64,000 nucleotides of DNA from Atopobium sp. oral taxon 199 str. F0494 (GTDB lineage: Bacteria; Actinomycetota; Coriobacteriia; Coriobacteriales; Atopobiaceae): contig NZ_KE150487.1 of the NCBI RefSeq assembly GCF_000411555.1, forward strand, positions 186,001 through 250,000, in the 5' to 3' direction. Within the stretch, counting starts at the first letter, position 1, and each line of letters starts with the position of its first letter. Position numbers and translations under genes: made by a program. This document shows, piece after piece, positions 27,018 to 34,527 of the stretch. The notes below the pieces were generated by a model. That model made no database searches. It was not told where the DNA came from and saw nothing but the letters and a program-made list of their open reading frames with translations.

Positions 27018-27474
27018 TACAAACAAAATAAGACGCATCAATCCGGAACCGCTATTGGCTTCAGGTCTTTCTTTTGTCGTGAGTTTCAAGATGCTTGAGT
27101 GTGCCGTCGCAAATATATTAAGAAACGCGCAAGAAAACCTAATCACAATCCAGCGAGCCTTGCGTAATCTAGCACTTTATGTAGCCTTGTACGCCCTCCA
27201 AACAGGTACATCTCTAATTACCATTGAAGAGACTTTAATCTTTTGCGACCTAAGGGTACCAGATACAAGGCGAGAGACGATTGAGCTATCCCATGAAAGA
27301 CGACACCCTCCAGATGACACGCGATGCATTCGCGACACCTTGTGCAATATCGGATAATGATGCGAAAATCCCTGAGAATATCGGAAGGAAATACAGAAAT
27401 CTACCACCCTCCGACATCCAAAGCGAACGACCTTCTTGACAGTCTCATGAACGTATCACAGGTCACCGATTACC
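27018..27474. other. Gap between the two-gene operon and the Doc toxin
   Basis: About 450 bases. A 48-codon frame from ATG 27292 on the plus strand (MKDDTLQMTRDAFATPCAIS) has no recognised family and may be a gene end left by deletion. Nothing else is supported. Confidence 0.35.
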
Positions 27475-27858
27475 TTATACCACTACGTCTTTGGTCCACT
27501 CAACGAGCGAATCGTAGCTTACTGTCCCATCTGCAACACCCAGTATGACCTTTAAATAAGCTGTATGGTCAGGTCTGAAATCGATACCAGACATCCTGAG
27601 GTAAGTTCCAAGCAGGGCAGCGCCTGTCCTCTTGTTGCCATCAAGAAACGGGTGGTCGGATATGATACCAGAAGCATACCTACACGTCTCCTCAATAGCG
27701 CTTGGATACAGGTCCGCACCATCGAAGGTTTGGAACGGCTGCGCTAGCACCGAATCTAGGAATCCTTCATCGCGCAAGTCGCCAAGTCCGCCGAACTGTT
27801 CGATTGTCGCCGCATGGATGGCGAGAACTTCTTCTTTAGAGAAACTTAGCATACTCAT
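27475..27858 (-). CDS. doc: Doc-type toxin (Fic fold)
   Basis: A 127-residue death-on-curing toxin. The Fic motif reads HPFLDGNKRTG near residue 70, as in Doc proteins, which phosphorylate EF-Tu. Other conserved parts are VLAIHAATIEQFGG at the start and ASGIISDHPF before the motif. The ATG overlaps the antitoxin stop (ATGA), the standard phd-doc arrangement. It lies at the left side of the guaA-end repeat at 28.27 kb, in the first gene pair next to that site, so it probably stabilises the cassette. Confidence 0.92.
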   Translation of the reverse strand: MSMLSFSKEEVLAIHAATIEQFGGLGDLRDEGFLDSVLAQPFQTFDGADLYPSAIEETCRYASGIISDHPFLDGNKRTGAALLGTYLRMSGIDFRPDHTAYLKVILGVADGTVSYDSLVEWTKDVVV

Positions 27859-28067
27859 TTAGCAAGTTCTTCGAACACGTCAGCATACTCATCCATAAAG
27901 TCAACAGCCACATCTATGGCATTACCGATTCCTTGAGCTGGCTGGATGACAACCCAAGGCTTGTTGTTTTTTAAGATGGTGACCGACCTGCCAGTCCTAT
28001 TCACCTCTGCCGTCACACGAGAGAAATTATTCTTGGCCTCTGCAAGGCCCATTGTTAATGTTGCCAT
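27855..28067 (-). CDS. phd: Phd/YefM-type antitoxin paired with Doc
   Basis: A 70-residue antitoxin starting MATLTMGLAEAKNNFSRV; GGAGGTTGGAG precedes ATG 28067, and a TTG two codons upstream is rejected. The N-terminal half (AEAKNNFSRVTAEVNRTGRS, then VTILKNNKPWVVIQP) is the Phd/YefM DNA-binding fold. The acidic C-terminal tail (VDFMDEYADVFEELAK) would wrap the toxin. It overlaps doc by four bases. A copy about 90 percent identical by eye occurs at 35431-35643 without an intact toxin. Confidence 0.9.
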   Translation of the reverse strand: MATLTMGLAEAKNNFSRVTAEVNRTGRSVTILKNNKPWVVIQPAQGIGNAIDVAVDFMDEYADVFEELAK

Positions 28068-28094
28068 CTCCAACCTCCTTATATATTAGCTTAA

Positions 28095-28122
28095 ATTATA
28101 GTCAATATATAGGCTATATCAA
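28095..28122 (-). promoter_or_regulatory. Promoter of phd-doc
   Basis: On the minus strand TTGATA and TATAAT are separated by 16 bases, about 30 bases before the phd start. The spacer contains a short TATAG/CTATA dyad that could bind the antitoxin. The same arrangement is present upstream of the second phd copy. Confidence 0.6.
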
Positions 28123-28266
28123 TCGAGGACATAAACAGTCGATACCTGTGAGCCCGATTTGCGACCGCGAATCGGGAGCACTATAAATCGAACGGTTATT
28201 TAAGGAAATCTTTTTTAGCAAATCGAAAAAATATCCCGTTAATAGAGAGTTTTAACTTGAAAGCTC

Positions 28267-28281
28267 TACTCCCACTCAATC
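28267..28281 (-). repeat. att-like repeat 2 (guaA 3' end)
   Basis: The minus strand reads ACG ATT GAG TGG GAG TAG, i.e. TIEWE-stop. The core ATTGAGTGGGAGTAG is identical to the end of guaA at 36117. Confidence 0.65.
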
Positions 28282-28401
28282 GTCGATACTCAAGCATCCG
28301 TGAATTCAACACGTGCTTTGATCTGTGTATATACTTACTCTTAATAGCGCGAAATCGTCCCAAAACTAGAACTCACCTAGAACTCAGCGCTAAGCTCCAT
28401 T

Positions 28402-28443
28402 TAGCACGCAAAAGTGCTGAAATGGTAACAGGTCACTGAGGAG
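28402..28443 (+). repeat. Degenerate repeat, copy 2 (partner near 16.6 kb)
   Basis: Matches 16589-16630 at 33 of 42 positions, with transitions only. The shared frame ends KSAEMVTGH-TGA here. It begins about 120 bases from the att-like repeat at 28.27 kb. Confidence 0.5.
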
Positions 28444-28584
28444 TTAACTCCTGAACAGTGAAAACGCAAAACAATTTGTGCTTCTGCTTCCCAACGTTCT
28501 TATCGCCTATCTTCATAAAACACTTGAGCGCGGGCACAGACTCCCTGCTTAAAACTACAGAGCAATATTTCACCTTGGCAAAAA

Positions 28585-29793
28585 TTAGATCCCCCAAACG
28601 GGAACTGCCTGAACGGTTCGCGTGATGAGGTACGGCTCTGGAGTTTGACAAACAACATGACCGAAACCTACCTCATAACCAGGAAGGTTTTCAAGGCAGG
28701 CAAAATTCTTCACAGCATCCTTTCTCACCGTCGCTGATACCTTTACCTCAACGGGATGTAGAATATGCCCATCTTGAATAACGAGGTCAATTTCTCTTTT
28801 CTTGGCATCGCGGTAGAACCAGACATCGTGCAGACTCTTTCCTGAGTTCATAAAACTCTTAAGAATCTCGGAGACGACAAACGTCTCAAAGATGTGTCCT
28901 GCTGCTGCGCCATTTCGCAACTGATCAGGTGTCGTCCATCTGGTTAGATGACATACGAGACCGGTATCCATGAAAAAAATCTTCGGAGTCTTCGTCAGAC
29001 GCTTATCGATATTTGGCCAGAACGGTTCGATAACGCGCACGATATTGGAAGCCTGAAGAACTGAGAGCCAGGCTTTGACCGTCTTATGATCCACGTCAAC
29101 GGCGTTTGCAATATCAGAGGCATTCAGAAGCTGACCGGTCCTTGCTGCACATGCAACCATAAAGCTGTAAAACTTTGCTTCGTTCTTTACGCTAACAAGT
29201 TCGCGAACATCGCGCTCAAGATAGGCAGCTACGTAGTCGGTGTAGAAGAGATCCCAATCAATGTTGGGGTCTTGCAGCTCTGGCATCGAGCCCCGGTGAA
29301 TTAAGTTCCAAACGTCCGTTAAGGGCGGATTCGAGGAGCTGGCCATCACTTCTGGGATGTAAGGATGGGGGTTGGAAGAATTACCGGAGAGTTCCCTCAG
29401 ACTCAAACCGGGCATCTCTAAAATCCGTATCCTTCCTGCTAGGGACTCGCTCACACTCTTCATAAGATGATATGTTTGCGAACCGGTAAGTACAATGCGA
29501 CCCTTTTCCTCCGATTGATCAACGATCCATTTTATCGGCGAGAAGAGCTCTGGCACACGCTGCACTTCATCGATAATAAGCGGAAGGGCCTTTGATTCGA
29601 AAAAGAGGACAGAGTCCTCTTTGGCAAGAAGATAGTCCCTGGGATTTTCCATCGAAACATAGTTAAAGTCATTACCGAGATGCTGTTTGAGTACGGTTGT
29701 CTTTCCAACCTGGCGAGCACCGGTCACAAGCACAACTTTTCCCTGCTTTAGCATTGCGTCAATCGTTGGTTCAATTTCACGCTTTATATACAT
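28585..29793 (-). CDS. AAA ATPase of the AAA_14/DUF4143 family
   Basis: A 402-residue ATPase. ATG 29793 follows GGGAGG. The N-terminal AAA_14 domain has Walker A VTGARQVGKTT, Walker B LPLIIDEVQRVP and sensor-like VLTGSQTYHLMKSVSESLAGR. The C-terminal DUF4143 domain includes YLERDVRELVSV, a winged-helix-like LLNASDIANAVDVDHKTVKAWLSVL and a restriction-endonuclease-like REIDLVIQ...HPVEVKV segment. Such proteins are common in bacteria and mobile regions, and no function is firmly established. A truncated close relative is found at 46150-47028. The gene lies in the cassette between the att-like repeats at 28.27 and 31.56 kb. Confidence 0.88.
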   Translation of the reverse strand: MYIKREIEPTIDAMLKQGKVVLVTGARQVGKTTVLKQHLGNDFNYVSMENPRDYLLAKEDSVLFFESKALPLIIDEVQRVPELFSPIKWIVDQSEEKGRIVLTGSQTYHLMKSVSESLAGRIRILEMPGLSLRELSGNSSNPHPYIPEVMASSSNPPLTDVWNLIHRGSMPELQDPNIDWDLFYTDYVAAYLERDVRELVSVKNEAKFYSFMVACAARTGQLLNASDIANAVDVDHKTVKAWLSVLQASNIVRVIEPFWPNIDKRLTKTPKIFFMDTGLVCHLTRWTTPDQLRNGAAAGHIFETFVVSEILKSFMNSGKSLHDVWFYRDAKKREIDLVIQDGHILHPVEVKVSATVRKDAVKNFACLENLPGYEVGFGHVVCQTPEPYLITRTVQAVPVWGI

Positions 29794-29872
29794 ACAAGGA
29801 CCTCCCAGCAACAGGAGATCATTTTCTCATTAGTATTCAATGTTGTCAAATTTGGGAATTATATTCCCAAAT

Positions 29873-30196
29873 TTATCTTTCTCTTCTGGCTTTCGCGGGT
29901 TTCTTTTCCGGAAGCTCAGCATACATACCATCCAGAAGTTCCAGAACAAGCGCCGTATCTTCAAATCTATCAAATACATGCATCAGTGTCTTTGAGCCTT
30001 CATACGGATAACGCAATTCTGAATCGGCAAGTAGCCTATCCGATGTAGGCGTTCTCTTCAAAAACAGTTCATTATCGCCAATATCGCCTATCAACTTGCC
30101 ATTAAGATACACAAGATATCCGCCCATCATGGATCTTATAACGATATCGCCTGCTACAGAAAAGACGTCACGAACATATTCATTGAATTCATTCAC
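29873..30196 (-). CDS. TfoX/Sxy N-terminal domain protein
   Basis: A 107-residue protein. The pattern IRSMMGGYLVYLNGKLIGDI, NELFLKRTP, LRYPYEGSK and LELLDGMYAELP matches stand-alone TfoX N-terminal-domain proteins, which are about this length. I prefer GTG 30196 (VNEFNEYVRD, with GGGAG 10 bases upstream); the frame is open 30 codons further without a good site. Sxy/TfoX controls competence in gamma-proteobacteria, but stand-alone N-terminal domains in other phyla have no assigned role. The C terminus is Lys/Arg-rich. Confidence 0.75.
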   Translation of the reverse strand: MNEFNEYVRDVFSVAGDIVIRSMMGGYLVYLNGKLIGDIGDNELFLKRTPTSDRLLADSELRYPYEGSKTLMHVFDRFEDTALVLELLDGMYAELPEKKPAKARRER

Positions 30197-30328
30197 CTTG
30201 AATGCGCTCCCATCAAATTTGAATTTGTACGACTCAGCCGAGGCCGTCTTAGCAGACGCTTCCCCCCAAGTATCAGGCGGATGCATTCGTCAATCGGACC
30301 CAACACTTGAAACCTGCAAGGTCGTGGA

Positions 30329-30766
30329 TTATACGCCGACCGGATCGCCATACTCACGCAACATAGCGTCATGATTAACAACCCACTGCTTCTCATACTT
30401 GCGGGCGTCCACACCCGGAACTATCTTACCATCCGCGACGACCTTACGCAGCGTGGATTTGCTCAAGCCCCAGAGCTCACTGGCATCCAAAAACGATATA
30501 AGTCCGTCGAAAGGTGTTACCAACTCTGCGCCGTTTTTTCACAGCTCGTCACAAGAGAGGTCCAGGTCGTCGTTCCAGACAATACCATAGCCTCCTTGTT
30601 CCACCTTTACGTCCCTGAACAGAGCTTCGTCTCCCAGTATTTTGAAGACAGAAAAACGCTGCATAAGTGGAGCCACATCGTATATTTTTGTGGTTCCATT
30701 GGTAAACTGGATATTCAACCTCAGATTAGATAAGGCGGAGACATCCTTTACCTTATGGAATTTCAT
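30329..30766 (-). pseudogene. DUF2442-helix-turn-helix protein split by TGA
   Basis: A start at 30766 (GGAGG upstream) gives MKFHKVKDVSALSNLRLNI..., a DUF2442 domain, up to LDLSCDEL and then TGA at 30539-30541. Relatives normally read CDELW.NG, so TGA replaces the Trp codon TGG. The frame continues KNGAELVTPFDGLISFLDAS and LWGLSKSTLRKVVADGK, a helix-turn-helix domain, to 30329. The whole would be 145 residues. Either the gene is dead or two short products are made, the second from a TTG codon. DUF2442 proteins often sit next to DUF4160 proteins in toxin-antitoxin-like pairs, as here. Confidence 0.65.
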
Positions 30767-30779
30767 AGTGCGCCTCCTT

Positions 30780-31037
30780 TGATCAAGCGAGTCGGGCATC
30801 TTGAATTCCTGCGTCTCCGGACATCTTAAAGAGCTCGGATTAGTGTAGTTCTATCCACCCGAGCACCACATCAGCAGCACGGGCAAGTAAGTTGCCACCG
30901 ATTACCTCACCGGATCTAATGTCAAAGGCTGCGGCATCCTCGCTATAAATTGTATGCACGTGCGGCGGGTTATGCTCCAATCCCAAGAAGTACATACGTA
31001 TAACTATTCCTTAAAACCTTGCAAGTATTGATGTGTA
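30780..31037 (-). pseudogene. DUF4160 protein remnant with several lesions
   Basis: On the minus strand SILARF is followed by a TAA (31011-31013), then GIVIRMYFLGLEHNPPHVH, AFDIRSGEVIGGNLLARAAD and VVLGWIELH. A second TAA (30840-30842) follows, then SELFKM, and, in another frame, TQEFKMPDSLD. This is the DUF4160 pattern (HNPPHxH, GEVLEGxLPxRA, WLELHxxEL). Two nonsense codons and a frameshift make it non-functional. It sits just upstream of the broken DUF2442 gene, so the whole module is decaying. Confidence 0.65.
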
Positions 31038-31048
31038 AGTCCTTTCGT

Positions 31049-31088
31049 TTTGCTATTTATATCACGTTAACGTGATATAAATAGCAAA
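31049..31088. promoter_or_regulatory. 40-bp perfect palindrome
   Basis: TTTGCTATTTATATCACGTT is followed directly by its exact reverse complement, with no spacer. The inner core TATCACGTTAACGTGATA looks like a repressor operator. It lies just upstream of the DUF4160/DUF2442 module, so it is most likely the autoregulatory site of that module. Confidence 0.7.
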
Positions 31089-31146
31089 GTCTTAGCATAC
31101 AAATAAACTATCTACGTTTCTCATTGAAATTACCAATCGCAAGATT

Positions 31147-31482
31147 TTATTCACAAAGCTGGATTTCAATGTCCTCAGCCTCTATAAAAATCTGGCCGTT
31201 GCTCATATAATTCTCAAGCTTTTCCGGTTCTGGTCCTACAACCTCATAGAGCACAGTCGGCATGGCTACATCCAACGATAGAGCAAAGTTACTCACCTCG
31301 TTCGCCCGGATGTGCGCCACCGTAGGTACGCCACTAAGATCGGTCGGCTTCCTAACTTCCGAATGATCCTCAATGATCAAATGGAAGGCCTTCCCCTCAA
31401 AATCGCAGAAACCCACGTTCAAATCATGGAACGCATCCACCTTGTCGAGAAGTTCCGCAAAGCTTTTCGTCCACTCCCCCAT
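31147..31482 (-). CDS. Hypothetical protein
   Basis: A 111-residue acidic protein, taking ATG 31482 (MGEWTKSFAELLDKVDAFHD); the frame is open further upstream but without an ATG. It shows alternating strands (NVGFCDFEGKAFHLIIEDH, VAHIRANEVSNFALSLDVAM) and ends IFIEAEDIEIQLCE. I do not recognise a family; it looks like a compact alpha/beta protein. It lies about 80 bases from the att-like repeat at 31.56 kb and is the first gene of that cassette on the guaA side. No partner gene is apparent. Confidence 0.5.
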   Translation of the reverse strand: MGEWTKSFAELLDKVDAFHDLNVGFCDFEGKAFHLIIEDHSEVRKPTDLSGVPTVAHIRANEVSNFALSLDVAMPTVLYEVVGPEPEKLENYMSNGQIFIEAEDIEIQLCE

Positions 31483-31563
31483 CCCGTTACTGCTTTGTTC
31501 ACCTAAAAACTGGAGAAAATAAGGACGCAAAAAATGTTAGTAGCGGAGGTTTTGAGTTGCAAC

Positions 31564-31578
31564 TACTCCCACTCGATC
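31564..31578 (-). repeat. att-like repeat 3 (guaA 3' end)
   Basis: The minus strand reads ATG ATC GAG TGG GAG TAG, i.e. MIEWE-stop. The core ATCGAGTGGGAGTAG differs from guaA at one third-codon position. Confidence 0.65.
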
Positions 31579-31619
31579 ATCGCATAATCCGTTTTTATGT
31601 ACTCAGCAGGGTAAGTAAG

Positions 31620-31658
31620 CTGGGGAAATGAGGCTTTCAACTCATCGGGTGGCTACAT
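31620..31658 (+). repeat. IS21-like end fragment
   Basis: CTGGGGAAATG at 31620 and GGTGGCTACAT at 31648 have exactly the same spacing as CTGGGGAAATG (24620) and GGTGACTACAT (24648) in the element at 24.5 kb. It is the same terminal block without the rest. Confidence 0.5.
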
Positions 31659-31754
31659 ACCTATTGTTTATGATGAGGCTTCGTCATCGCGAGTAGATGA
31701 GTTTCAAATTCGCATACCTCGCCGCAACAAAACTTCGCTAATCGAATGCGTTCC

Positions 31755-32600
31755 TCAGAGGTTGGCTCTTTTCCCGATTATGCGAACAGCGTCCATGGCA
31801 TCCACCACTGAGACCGCAGAGGCATATGGATTCAGACGCGTATACGCGCTCCATATGCGGGCAATTTCATCGGAGCCTTCAATCTCTCGACTAACAAGCT
31901 CATAGTCTTTCATAATGTCTGAGGAACCGCGATGCTCCGAGGTCCGCTGTACAGCCTCACGTAGCGTCTCCCAGTCAATCGTCTGTTCGTACAGTCTTAC
32001 GAGCGTGGCGAGATCGTACAGATCTCGAGCACGCGTGGTAGCGACACCACGCTTCACTACCGCCTCGAACTTCTCTGCGATACACGTCTCTAACGGGTAC
32101 GACATTAAATGAATCGACCTTTCCCCGAACAGGGTGGAGAACTGGTATTCAATCTCCCTCGGGGTGATGACGTCGCCCGTCGTGACATCAACCTTCAATG
32201 GTGCCCTCATACGACCGAATGTCGCAGTCAGATGCGCACGCAATCCGCCGTAGTCGTCGTCCTTGCGGATGGACTCTACTCGCTCGAACGCAAAGTCAAT
32301 CCCATCTCCCAGGTTAATGGAACAAATATCTCGCATGGCGGCCGAAACTGTCTCCTCGCTCACCGTCAGAGACCTAATAGTCGCATCTAAATCCATGGTG
32401 GTACGCTGCGCCACGCCCATCATCGAGGAAAGAAGCAGCCCTCCCTTGATGACGAAGTGTTCACGGTACTGCGTCCTCTCTAGTCTCATGAGAAGTTGCT
32501 CGAAGAAATAGCGCTGCACAATCTCTTGGGCGGAAAGGCCGTGCTCTTTTGCCAGAGCCTTCGCTTTGCCTCTCAGGCTCGCATCGTTGAGGATTGTCAT
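31755..32600 (-). CDS. abiEii: AbiEii-type toxin (nucleotidyltransferase), system 2
   Basis: A 281-residue nucleotidyltransferase toxin. Visible features: IVQRYFFEQLLMRLE, FVIKGGLLLSSMMG (glycine-rich loop), RTTMDLDA (DxD site), LKVDVTTGD with a third acidic residue, and CIAEKFEAVVKRG followed by RARDLYDL. It is only distantly similar to the toxin of system 1 and belongs to a different branch of the family. Its ATG overlaps the antitoxin stop by four bases. It is the leftmost pair of the cassette next to the att-like repeat at 31.56 kb. Growth arrest and phage exclusion are the known roles of the family. Confidence 0.87.
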   Translation of the reverse strand: MTILNDASLRGKAKALAKEHGLSAQEIVQRYFFEQLLMRLERTQYREHFVIKGGLLLSSMMGVAQRTTMDLDATIRSLTVSEETVSAAMRDICSINLGDGIDFAFERVESIRKDDDYGGLRAHLTATFGRMRAPLKVDVTTGDVITPREIEYQFSTLFGERSIHLMSYPLETCIAEKFEAVVKRGVATTRARDLYDLATLVRLYEQTIDWETLREAVQRTSEHRGSSDIMKDYELVSREIEGSDEIARIWSAYTRLNPYASAVSVVDAMDAVRIIGKRANL

Positions 32601-33232
32601 GACAGCACCTCCAAGTACATCTGAATCTCTGCTGTTGCGTTTATGACCTTCGCATAACGCATCAGCTGGGGCAAGTCCTTCTCGGGAGAGTCAAAGTACG
32701 CATTCATGGCCTGTCCGAGAAGTTGGGTGTCAGCCTCGCCGCGTCTGCGCGCCATCACGAGGTCACAGATGCTGCGTTCGCGGTCGTGAAGCAGCAGCAG
32801 CGTGCCCGCGGGAGACTCGCCTTGCACCACACCTAGACCATAGAGCCCCTTGTCCTCATGCGAAACAAGACAGTTGGGAAACTCCCCTACTATGCCATCT
32901 TCCTTGTATCCCCGGGGGAGCGAGATCTCGTACACACCCGGCACGATATCAGTCATGCCGTGGAGGTAGAGCGAGCTACTGCAGCGAAAGATAACCTTCG
33001 GCCATCGAAGCGAGATGACGGCGAAGTCATCTAACGGTGTATCCGCGAGTGCGAAGACCCCACGGCTCTCCTTGACCGCTACGCCCTGGGAAACGAGCAG
33101 CTGCAACATGCTCGATGAGAAGCCCGCCTCACGTGCCTGCTTGGTGGTGATGCGACCGGCGCTTTCATGCATGAACTCTATGAGGGCGTCCTTTTTCGTT
33201 TTTCCTCCAGTGGTAAGACATACGGCACTCAT
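32597..33232 (-). CDS. abiEi: AbiEi-type antitoxin, system 2
   Basis: A 211-residue protein. The N-terminal winged helix (DALIEFMHESAGRITTKQAR, EAGFSSSMLQLLVSQGVAVKESRGVFAL) and the following VISLRWPKVIFRCSSSLYLHGMTD identify the AbiEi antitoxin family. ATG 33232 has no ribosome-binding site. Instead TATATT lies 6 bases upstream within an A/T dyad, so the mRNA is probably leaderless, as for system 1. The stop overlaps the toxin start. Confidence 0.83.
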   Translation of the reverse strand: MSAVCLTTGGKTKKDALIEFMHESAGRITTKQAREAGFSSSMLQLLVSQGVAVKESRGVFALADTPLDDFAVISLRWPKVIFRCSSSLYLHGMTDIVPGVYEISLPRGYKEDGIVGEFPNCLVSHEDKGLYGLGVVQGESPAGTLLLLHDRERSICDLVMARRRGEADTQLLGQAMNAYFDSPEKDLPQLMRYAKVINATAEIQMYLEVLS

Positions 33233-33418
33233 ACTTATAATATAGTATATATTGCCATATTCTTAGATGCACTTAGATAATTTAAGGCTTGCATGGGGAG
33301 CGCAGAAAAAACATTTCAGGCGTGTTGGTGTAGGCGCGCATAGCTACACGGGAATTATTCGACATAAGCAAGCAGACGTTTTCTGCACACTTTTCACTGG
33401 CTACCAAAGCGTTATCCC

Positions 33419-34525
33419 TTACATGGGTTCTTGCTCATATAAAAGATTTTCTATGGTTGAACGGACCGCAGCTTGAACCGTTCTTCCGTTTGACTCGGTA
33501 ACGATGATTTTTCTTGCCGCTAACCGTATCACCTGTTGGCGATTGATATCTTCATGGTTGACAATCTGCGACAACTGCTTATCTGCTTCTATTTCCAATA
33601 TTTTCAATAAATTGTTTGGGGAGAAGTCTTCGAAGTAGATACTTTTGTCAATTCGGAAATAGATTGGATCCCCAAGGTTTCTTCTTATGTCTTCTTCAGT
33701 AAGGAAGTTACAAGTTAACACAATTAGAAGGCCGCTTATGTCAACTTCATATGTTGTGTCGAGAAAAGTTGGATTGTCAAACAAGGAATAGAATGCCGAT
33801 CGATATGACGCTCCACATTTGTCCATCTCGTCAAAAAATACAAGATTCGATTCGCGCTCATTTAGCTCATATCCTAATGAGTTGACGTTTGGCTTTCCTC
33901 CGAAAAGATAATCCGAATTTGCAAAGGAAAAATCTTCAAACATCGAAAGATGACGCTCTATCATCTTCCCACCAAAGAATGTATCCGCTATTGCTTTTGC
34001 AGTTTCGGTTTTTCCCAAGCTGCTATTTCCGTATAACATTAATACGTATGGTTTATTTCGTTTGGTGCTTGCCAGGTAGTTTAGTGTTTTAGCTATTTGC
34101 TCTAAGGCATTGTCTTGCCCAATAATTTTCCGCCTGACGTCTTCGATCTTTTTTTGAACATCAGATATTTCTGCAAGAGAGGATCTCGGTTCTTCGATTA
34201 ATCGAAGGTTGCAATTTTCAGCCTCATACTCGCGGCGTATGTAATGAAAAAGAATCCTGGTGGGGTTGTGTATGTATACAAGCGCATCTTTTTCCGTTAC
34301 GTCTTCTATTAAACCTCCCAGACGAGCATGTGCACTTTCTACGATTCCATGATAGTGATTGTTTCGCACAATGAGAGAGTCAATTTTTTGAGGCATCTTT
34401 CCAGCAGTTCTCACAGTATCGAATAACGTTATAACGTCATTGAACTCAGCTCCTTTTGCAGATAGTTTTTGAAGGTTCTTCTCGAAAAATGAAACTGAGC
34501 CAATAATGATGAAGTAGCTACGCAT
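33419..34525 (-). CDS. ClpB-like AAA ATPase, second gene of an AAA operon
   Basis: A 368-residue protein. After an N-terminal domain of about 130 residues (MRSYFIIIGSVSFFEKNLQK..., with an NxxxHGIVESAHAR block) comes an AAA core: IIGQDNALEQIAKTLNYL, Walker A YGNSSLGKTE, Walker B NLVFFDEMDKCG, sensor 1 LLIVLTCNF and a C-terminal VTESNGRTVQAAVRSTIENLL sensor-2-like helix. It resembles the second ATPase module of Clp chaperones but lacks their other parts. It starts 2 bases after the stop of the preceding gene. The sequence is fairly A+T-rich. A two-component system with the upstream gene is likely; a defence role is inferred from location. Confidence 0.78.
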   Translation of the reverse strand: MRSYFIIIGSVSFFEKNLQKLSAKGAEFNDVITLFDTVRTAGKMPQKIDSLIVRNNHYHGIVESAHARLGGLIEDVTEKDALVYIHNPTRILFHYIRREYEAENCNLRLIEEPRSSLAEISDVQKKIEDVRRKIIGQDNALEQIAKTLNYLASTKRNKPYVLMLYGNSSLGKTETAKAIADTFFGGKMIERHLSMFEDFSFANSDYLFGGKPNVNSLGYELNERESNLVFFDEMDKCGASYRSAFYSLFDNPTFLDTTYEVDISGLLIVLTCNFLTEEDIRRNLGDPIYFRIDKSIYFEDFSPNNLLKILEIEADKQLSQIVNHEDINRQQVIRLAARKIIVTESNGRTVQAAVRSTIENLLYEQEPM

Positions 34526-34527
34526 GA

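Noticed and set aside
27055-27357. 100-codon plus-strand frame after the unknown operon
   Set aside because: No start signal and no domain; composition like non-coding DNA.
30329-30766. TGA recoded as Trp in this organism
   Set aside because: Many clearly intact genes in the window end in TGA, including the overlapping ATGA stop of feoA, so TGA is a normal stop; a nonsense mutation is the simpler reading.
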